In this document: positions 59,198-64,000 of the stretch, one piece after another | Position numbering within the stretch: the stretch's first letter is position 1 | Layout of the letters: each line of letters opens with the position of its first letter | Assembly: GCF_026341855.1 (NCBI RefSeq) | Contig: NZ_JAPENW010000001.1 | Span: 4,455,001-4,519,000 of the forward strand | Direction: 5' to 3' | Length of the DNA: 64,000 bases | Origin: Streptomyces sp. NBC_00568 | GTDB taxonomy: Bacteria; Actinomycetota; Actinomycetes; Streptomycetales; Streptomycetaceae | Notes under the pieces: generated by a model | Database searches by the model: none | The model's input: the letters and a program-made list of their open reading frames with translations, nothing else | Told to the model about the DNA's origin: nothing | Position numbers and translations under genes: made by a program

Positions 59198-59893
59198 TCA
59201 GCCGCCGCCAGAGCCCGAGCCATAGAGGGCAGCGAGATCCTTGGACGTCGCCCACCGGGTGTAGGTGGGCGACTGAGGCCAGTTCTCGGGCGAGTCCTGC
59301 CATTCCTCCTGCCGTCCGTACGGCAGGAGGTCGATCAGCGCGAAGGTGTGACTGAGCTGCTCGGTACCTCGACCGTCGGTGTGCCAGGTGCGATAGACGG
59401 TGTCGCCGTCGCGCAGGAACACGTTGACCGCGAATCCTCCTTCGGGCGGTGCGCCGACGTCGGCGCCGAATGAGCTGTCGGCAGTCGAGTACCACGCCAT
59501 CCGATTGCCGACCCGCTGCTTGTAGGCGAGTGCTTCGTTGATCGGGCCCTGGGTGACGACGACGAATCGCGCGTCGTAGGTGTCCAGGAACTCCAGGCGG
59601 GTGTACTGCGAGGTGAACCCCGTGCAGCCCGGGCACTGCCATTCCTTGCCGGCGAACCACATGTGGTTGTAGACGATCAGCTGCCTCTTGCCTTCGAACA
59701 TGTCCGTCAGCCGTACGGGGCCGTGCTCACCCTCGAGGGTGTAGTCAGGCATCTCGACCATCGGCAGGCGACGACGCTCGGCGGCGATGGCGTCAAGTTC
59801 CCGCGTCGCGGCCTTCTCCCGGGCACGCAGTGCCTCGAGCTGGCGCTCCCAGGTTGCGGCGTCGACGACGGGTGGCAGTGCGTGGGCGGTCAT
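59198..59893 (-). CDS. DUF899 thioredoxin-like protein
   Basis: 231-residue protein of the DUF899 family, which has a thioredoxin-like fold. The redox-like motif is CPGC in GKEWQCPGCTGFTSQYTRL near residue 88, preceded by LIVYNHMW. The N-terminus is a charged helix (LRAREKAATRELDAIAAERR). A cytoplasmic redox or stress role is likely; no reaction is established. The ATG at 59893 is the family start. Confidence 0.85.
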   Translation of the reverse strand: MTAHALPPVVDAATWERQLEALRAREKAATRELDAIAAERRRLPMVEMPDYTLEGEHGPVRLTDMFEGKRQLIVYNHMWFAGKEWQCPGCTGFTSQYTRLEFLDTYDARFVVVTQGPINEALAYKQRVGNRMAWYSTADSSFGADVGAPPEGGFAVNVFLRDGDTVYRTWHTDGRGTEQLSHTFALIDLLPYGRQEEWQDSPENWPQSPTYTRWATSKDLAALYGSGSGGG

Positions 59894-60229
59894 GGTCCCC
59901 TCACAGAGCTCGTACGCGGCTTGCGCTTGTGCGGAGGTAGACCCCGCTGGGCTCCGGAACTCATCGGTCGCCGGCCCGGGAGGGCAAGGAGGCTTCCGTC
60001 AGCGGTCGTGGTCGCCGCCGTCGTGGTCGCCGCCGTCGTGGTCGCCGGCAGGTCGAGTTCATCGGGCGGTGTTCTCCGTCGGTGCAGCCAGACCGGTGAG
60101 TTCGTGGTGCGCCGTCCGCACGGCGGCGGGACCGCTCGGGGAGAGTGGCTGTCCATACGCAGGCAGGGCCGCGGGGTCGTACGGCATCGGGTGCGGTCGT
60201 ACGGCATCGGGCGCGTCCGAGAGGGGATC
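59894..60229. other. Intergenic region before the potassium-channel gene
   Basis: 336 bp with the 15-bp repeat and a direct repeat of GTCGTACGGCATCGGG (near 60176 and 60197). I see no gene. The second repeat lies 20-55 bp before the channel start, where promoter elements would be. Confidence 0.45.
60005..60046. repeat. 15-bp tandem repeat, nearly three copies
   Basis: GTCGTGGTCGCCGCC occurs at 60005 and 60020 and as a partial at 60035, in the noncoding gap before the potassium-channel gene. Confidence 0.8.
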
Positions 60230-60754
60230 GTGGACAGGAAGCCGCGCAGTGGACGTCGGGTGGTCGTGCTCACGATGGTGCGGTGCTCGCTTGTCGTGGC
60301 CGCCCTGGTCGCCGCCTACTACCTGCTGCCGCTGGACTCGGCCTTCACCGCGAGGTCCGTCCTCGCTCTCGTCGGAGGGCTGGTGGCGGTGGCGCTGCTC
60401 ATGGGGTGGCAGGTGCGCGTGATCATGAGATCCGAGCGTCCCAGGCTGCGTGCCATGGCTGTTCTTGCGACGATGCTTCCCTTGTTCCTGCTGCTCTTCG
60501 CCACGACCGACTACCTGCTGGATCGCAGCGCGCCGGACAGTTTCAGCGAGGCGTTGTCGAGGACCGACGCCCTCTACTTCACGATGACCGTGTTCAGCAC
60601 GGTCGGATTCGGCGACATCAGCCCGCGCAGCGAGACGGCCCGGCTCCTTGTCACGGGACAGATCACGGCCAACCTTCTGCTGCTCGGTGTGGCCGCCCGG
60701 ATCCTGGTGCACGCGGTCGAAGAGGGCCAGCGGGCGCAGCGCGAGGCGGACTAG
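60230..60754 (+). CDS. Potassium channel family protein
   Basis: 174-residue membrane protein with four helices. The last two flank a pore loop whose selectivity filter is TVGFGDIS (about residues 124-131), as in Ion_trans_2 channels. No cytoplasmic RCK or cyclic-nucleotide domain follows; the protein ends shortly after the last helix (VHAVEEGQRAQREAD). The GTG at 60230 has AGAGGGG just upstream. It may allow potassium flux in osmotic or acid stress. Confidence 0.88.
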   Translation: MDRKPRSGRRVVVLTMVRCSLVVAALVAAYYLLPLDSAFTARSVLALVGGLVAVALLMGWQVRVIMRSERPRLRAMAVLATMLPLFLLLFATTDYLLDRSAPDSFSEALSRTDALYFTMTVFSTVGFGDISPRSETARLLVTGQITANLLLLGVAARILVHAVEEGQRAQREAD

Positions 60755-60790
60755 CCGACCTGCCCCCCGTGCCGGGCGTCCGAGGGCCGG

Positions 60791-62221
60791 TCAGCCGGCC
60801 GGGACGTCCTCCGCGGGCAGCCGTCCCTCCCGTACCGCGTCGACGAGTGCCTGATGGTCGCGCTCGTTCTGGTCGGCGTAGGCCTCCGCGAAGGTCACGA
60901 GGGCCCGGTCGAAGGAGTCCTTCTTGCCCAGGTAGGAGGCGATCGCGATCCGGTCGCCGGACCGTGCGTGCGCGCGGGCGAGGGTGATGCCGCAGACGCC
61001 GCCGAAGGTCTCCAGCTGACTGGGCGACATCGTCTCCGGCATCGCGATGCCCTTCCAGTCGCGCAGTTGCCGTACGTAGAAGTCGCGACGCTTGCCGTCG
61101 ATGCCGTCCACGCGTTCCCAGCCGAGGAAGATGTCGCTCGCCGCCTGCATCAACCGCTGTCCCGCGACCACGCGTTCGCCCTGGTTGCGGTACCGGCTGG
61201 CGCCGAGGTGGTCGGCGAGGACGGAGGTGTCGGCCTCCTTGGCCTGCAGGAACAGCGGGTCGCGGCCGTCCCGTCCGAGGAGCAGGATGATCCAGCACCG
61301 GGTGCCGACGCTGCCGACCCCGACCACCTTGCGGGCGACGTCCGCGAGTTGGTAGTCCTCCAGGAGGAAGCGCCGGTCGGACGGCAGCGTGAGTCCGTAC
61401 CGCTCGATCAGTCCTCGGAACTGGCGCTCCAGCGTGGCGCGTTCGGCGTCCGGCAGCAGGTCGGCGATGGGGACCAGCAGCGGGGGGTCCGGCGCGATCA
61501 TCGGCCGTCCGTCGACCTGGCGCGTGAGTTTGTCGAAGACCTGCACGGTGTCCCGCGATCGGGCCTTCGCCAGGGCGTGGTCCAGCTTCTTCTGTCCGCT
61601 CTTGCGGAGCTGGTCCGTCGTGAGGTCCCTGAGGCGTTCGGCGTCGATCTTGGCGTACCAGACATCGAGGTTGCTCATGCCGGCGAAACGGATCATCGCC
61701 TCTCGGTACGAGCGCACGGTGCCGCTCACGATGCGGGCGCGCTCGTCGTCGTCGAAGCCGTTCGCCCGGGCGGCGATGACGAAGCTCGCCGACAGCCGCT
61801 TGACGTCCCATTCCCAGGGGCCGGGCAATGTCTCGTCGAAGTCGTTGATGTCGAACATCAACTTCCGCTCCGGCGAGGCCAGCAGCCGGAAGTTGAGCAG
61901 ATGGGCGTCTCCGCACAGCTGGGCGGTGATTCCCGAGTCGGGACTGCCGGCCAGGTCGGACGCCATGATCGCCGCGGCGCCCCGGTAGAAGCGGAACGGG
62001 GACTCCGTCATCCGGCTGTACCGGATCGGCACCAGCTCCTGCACCCGGGCCCCGGACTGCTCCTCCAGAATCGCCAGCGGGTCCCGTCTCTTCGGACCGG
62101 GTCTGTACACCGCGTGTCCCGAGCGCGGAGAGCGGCGCCGCGCCTCCTTGCCGAGTGCCGCGCGCTCCTCGGGTGTCGCGTGAGGTGACGTGCGCATCGC
62201 CGTGGTCGCGTGCTGGGGCAT
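60791..62221 (-). CDS. DUF2252 family protein (kinase-like fold)
   Basis: 476-residue protein of the DUF2252 family. It carries CGDAHLLNF and DINDFDET, which look like the catalytic and metal-binding motifs of aminoglycoside-phosphotransferase-like kinases, and RSGHAVYRPGPKRRDPLAIL at the N-terminus. A phosphotransferase role is suggested by fold only. The ATG at 62221 has AGGAGAG upstream. The next gene upstream on the same strand is the CMD-like protein, 121 bp away. Confidence 0.85.
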   Translation of the reverse strand: MPQHATTAMRTSPHATPEERAALGKEARRRSPRSGHAVYRPGPKRRDPLAILEEQSGARVQELVPIRYSRMTESPFRFYRGAAAIMASDLAGSPDSGITAQLCGDAHLLNFRLLASPERKLMFDINDFDETLPGPWEWDVKRLSASFVIAARANGFDDDERARIVSGTVRSYREAMIRFAGMSNLDVWYAKIDAERLRDLTTDQLRKSGQKKLDHALAKARSRDTVQVFDKLTRQVDGRPMIAPDPPLLVPIADLLPDAERATLERQFRGLIERYGLTLPSDRRFLLEDYQLADVARKVVGVGSVGTRCWIILLLGRDGRDPLFLQAKEADTSVLADHLGASRYRNQGERVVAGQRLMQAASDIFLGWERVDGIDGKRRDFYVRQLRDWKGIAMPETMSPSQLETFGGVCGITLARAHARSGDRIAIASYLGKKDSFDRALVTFAEAYADQNERDHQALVDAVREGRLPAEDVPAG

Positions 62222-62342
62222 CGACGGCTCTCCTGCCTGGCCCTGCGGCCCTCGGATCGCCCGGGGACACGGCACTCGGAGCGCTGCCGTGGTCCCCTTC
62301 CTCGGGGGCCGCGCCGATCGTCTGGTCTGGTGGCGGCCGGTC

Positions 62343-62669
62343 TCAGCCCTGGGCCTCGATCTCGGCGTCGGCGACAGCGATCGCGATGCCGAGCGCCGTG
62401 GCGATGTTGCCCGCGGCCGTCATGACGCGGGCCGTGCCCACGATCGGTGCGATGGCGACCAGGACGTCCTGCAGCTGGGCGGCGGTGACGCCTGTCCTGA
62501 TGGCGGGGTCGATATGGGCGGCATAGGAGATCGGCGGGGCGTCCGAGGCGGCGAGGGCCGCGATACGCGTGAGCAGGAGCATGTCCGGGGCCAGGCCGCA
62601 CCGTTCGATCGAGTCGACGGTCATCGCGGCGAGCGTGTCCAGGACAGGGGTTTCTGACGCAGTGGCCAT
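62343..62669 (-). CDS. Carboxymuconolactone decarboxylase-like protein
   Basis: 108 residues, all-helical, of the CMD/AhpD-like superfamily (TRIAALAASDAPPISYAAH, AQLQDVLVAIAPIVGTARV). The CxxC redox pair of AhpD is absent, so peroxidase chemistry is unlikely. The ATG has GGGAAGG 9 nt upstream. Function unknown; it may be co-transcribed with the DUF2252 gene. Confidence 0.78.
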   Translation of the reverse strand: MATASETPVLDTLAAMTVDSIERCGLAPDMLLLTRIAALAASDAPPISYAAHIDPAIRTGVTAAQLQDVLVAIAPIVGTARVMTAAGNIATALGIAIAVADAEIEAQG

Positions 62670-62978
62670 GTTCGGGTGCCTTCCCGTGTGGTGTCGACGC
62701 CGAGGGCGCGAGGGTGGCGGAGCATCGGATGTCCGCGAGCGCCGGCGTCCCCTCAAACCCTAGATCCGTCCTGGGCACCCCGCATGGCAGCGCGGGCCGC
62801 ACCGGCCTTGAGCAGCGGTGGAGGCCGTCGCGGGCGCCGCGGGGCGCCCGGGATCACGGTCGCGGTCCAGCCGTACGGGCCGACAGGCCCTAGCCCGTAC
62901 GGCCCGCGTGGGGGTGCCGATCGGTCGCGGAGCGACGGAAATGGAGGAAGGTAGCCGCCCAGGAGCCCCGGAGCAGCC
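62670..62978. other. Intergenic region, divergent promoters
   Basis: 309 bp between divergent genes. It contains GCCGTACGGGCCGACAGGCC and a nearby similar GCCCGTACGGCC that could pair, but no clear gene or box. Confidence 0.35.
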
Positions 62979-64000
62979 ATGACCAGCCCCCACGAGCCGT
63001 CCGAGTTCGGAGCACCCCCGGAGAAGAACGCGGGTGACGCGCCGCCGAGCGGGCACCAGGGCGGTTCGACGGCTGCGCGGATCGCCAGGAACACCGCCTC
63101 GGCGGTGCTCATCGTCCTCACCTGCATCCTCGTACCGATCGCACTGCTCACCGTGTGGGTGCACGACATCGCGCTGGACACGGACCGGTACGTGGCGACG
63201 GTCGCGCCGCTGGCCTCGGACCCCGCGATCGAGGACGCGGCGGTCCGACGCATCACCCATGCCGCCGACGTGCGGGTCGACGGCGACCAGGCCGCCGCGG
63301 ACATCGCCGCCTGGCTAAGGTCCCAGGGCCTGCCGCCGAAGGCCGCGGACGCGTTGAAGGGGCTCGGCCCGCAGCTCGACTCCGCGGTCGACAGCACGGT
63401 GAAGAAGGTGGCCACGCGCTTCGTGCAGGGCGACCGCTTCGAGGAGATCTGGAAGACCGCCAACCGGGAGGCCCACGCCGCGGTCGTCCACGCGCTGACC
63501 GGGCAGGGCCGCGGAGCCATCGGAGTGAGCGGCGGGACGGTCACCCTGAACGTCGGCGAAGCCGTCGACGAGGTCAAGCAGGCGCTCGTGGACGCCGGGC
63601 TGTCCCCGGCCTCCAAGATCCCCGATGTCGACAAGCAGATGGTGCTGTTCCAGTCGGACCAGCTGGAGAAGATCCGCAAGGGCGCCCACCTGCTGGACGT
63701 GATCGGGAACTGGCTTCCCGTGATCGTCGTGCTGATCGGCGCCGCCGGGGTGCTGCTCGCCCACCGGCGCCGCCGGGCCCTGATCCGTACGACTCTCGGC
63801 GCGGCCTTCGCCTGTCTGATCATCGCCATCGTCCTGGTCGTCGCCCGCCGCTACTACCTGGACCATCTCCCGCCGCAGGTCCAGTCGGAGGCCGCCGCGG
63901 CGGCCGTCTTCGACACGCTGCTGCACTTCCTGAAGGTCAGCCTCCGCACGGCGATCGTGCTCGGCATCGTCATCGCGCTGGGCGCCTATCTGATCGGGCC
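62979..64000 (+). CDS. Large integral membrane protein, 3' end outside window
   Basis: 340 codons visible. A Pro/Gly-rich cytoplasmic N-terminus is followed by helix 1 (SAVLIVLTCILVPIALLTVWV), a ~160-residue extracellular region beginning HDIALDTDRYVATVAPLASD, then at least three more helices from about residue 240 (WLPVIVVLIGAAGVLLA, LGAAFACLIIAIVLVV, TAIVLGIVIALGAYL). The family is common in Streptomyces with no assigned function. AGGAG lies about 14 nt before the ATG. Confidence 0.8.
   Translation, partial: MTSPHEPSEFGAPPEKNAGDAPPSGHQGGSTAARIARNTASAVLIVLTCILVPIALLTVWVHDIALDTDRYVATVAPLASDPAIEDAAVRRITHAADVRVDGDQAAADIAAWLRSQGLPPKAADALKGLGPQLDSAVDSTVKKVATRFVQGDRFEEIWKTANREAHAAVVHALTGQGRGAIGVSGGTVTLNVGEAVDEVKQALVDAGLSPASKIPDVDKQMVLFQSDQLEKIRKGAHLLDVIGNWLPVIVVLIGAAGVLLAHRRRRALIRTTLGAAFACLIIAIVLVVARRYYLDHLPPQVQSEAAAAAVFDTLLHFLKVSLRTAIVLGIVIALGAYLIG

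Overview
The window is high-GC chromosomal DNA with frequent GTG starts, GGAGG-type ribosome binding sites and long spurious open frames on the antisense strand. Gene content and order are those of a Streptomyces (or very close relative) core chromosome. The run pepN - sodF - rpiB - tig - clpP1P2X - valS - folC - ndk - mreBCD - mrdA - rodA is, as I remember it, the S. coelicolor order around SCO2643 to SCO2606. No species can be named from the sequence alone.

Layout. 1-5.6 kb: aminopeptidase N (truncated by the window edge), a DsbA-like protein with a CPWA active site, a small zinc-ribbon protein, a histidine phosphatase, Fe-superoxide dismutase under a perfect Nur-type operator, and an amino-acid permease. 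5.7-11.7 kb: a minus-strand sulfur-scavenging operon (binding protein, permease, ATPase, flavin monooxygenase, TauD-type dioxygenase). A 27-codon leader peptide ending Cys-Cys precedes it. 11.8-20 kb: ROK regulator, BioY, a secreted sortase-like substrate, a large repeat-expanded Ser/Thr kinase and a second amino-acid permease. 20-26 kb: RpiB, a Nei-type glycosylase, an Eis-like acetyltransferase, a SpoIIE-type phosphatase, an HD-domain protein and an acyltransferase. 26-29.4 kb: a patchy stretch with small membrane proteins, a NUDIX protein, a truncated reading frame and two tRNA genes (Gly-UCC, Pro-UGG); it may be a worn integrative-element site.

29.5-38.3 kb holds the protein quality-control block: trigger factor, clpP1 (with a ClgR-type box), clpP2, clpX, a PG-rich membrane protein, then valS. 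38.6-41.4 kb: folC, a DUF4233 protein, a 10-copy 29/30-bp minisatellite, and ndk. 41.8-48.3 kb is the cell-wall elongation cluster mreB, mreC, mreD, mrdA, rodA. A CYTH-CHAD protein and a TIGR03960-type radical SAM protein follow.

After 52.3 kb the usual order (DUF2344 partner, rne, rplU, rpmA, obg) is not seen. Instead there is an accessory stretch: a frameshifted pirin pseudogene, YceI, a truncated flavoprotein, a YcnI copper-type protein with a His-rich membrane partner, glutamate decarboxylase, VOC and DUF899 proteins, a potassium channel, DUF2252, a carboxymuconolactone-decarboxylase-like protein and an incomplete membrane protein. The contents suggest stress adaptation, and the pseudogenes suggest a rearranged or decaying junction.

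Recurring themes are start codons placed 6 nt after a -10 hexamer (leaderless mRNAs for valS, folC and the CYTH-CHAD gene), strong GC-rich hairpins between genes, and several mini- and microsatellites both inside and between genes.
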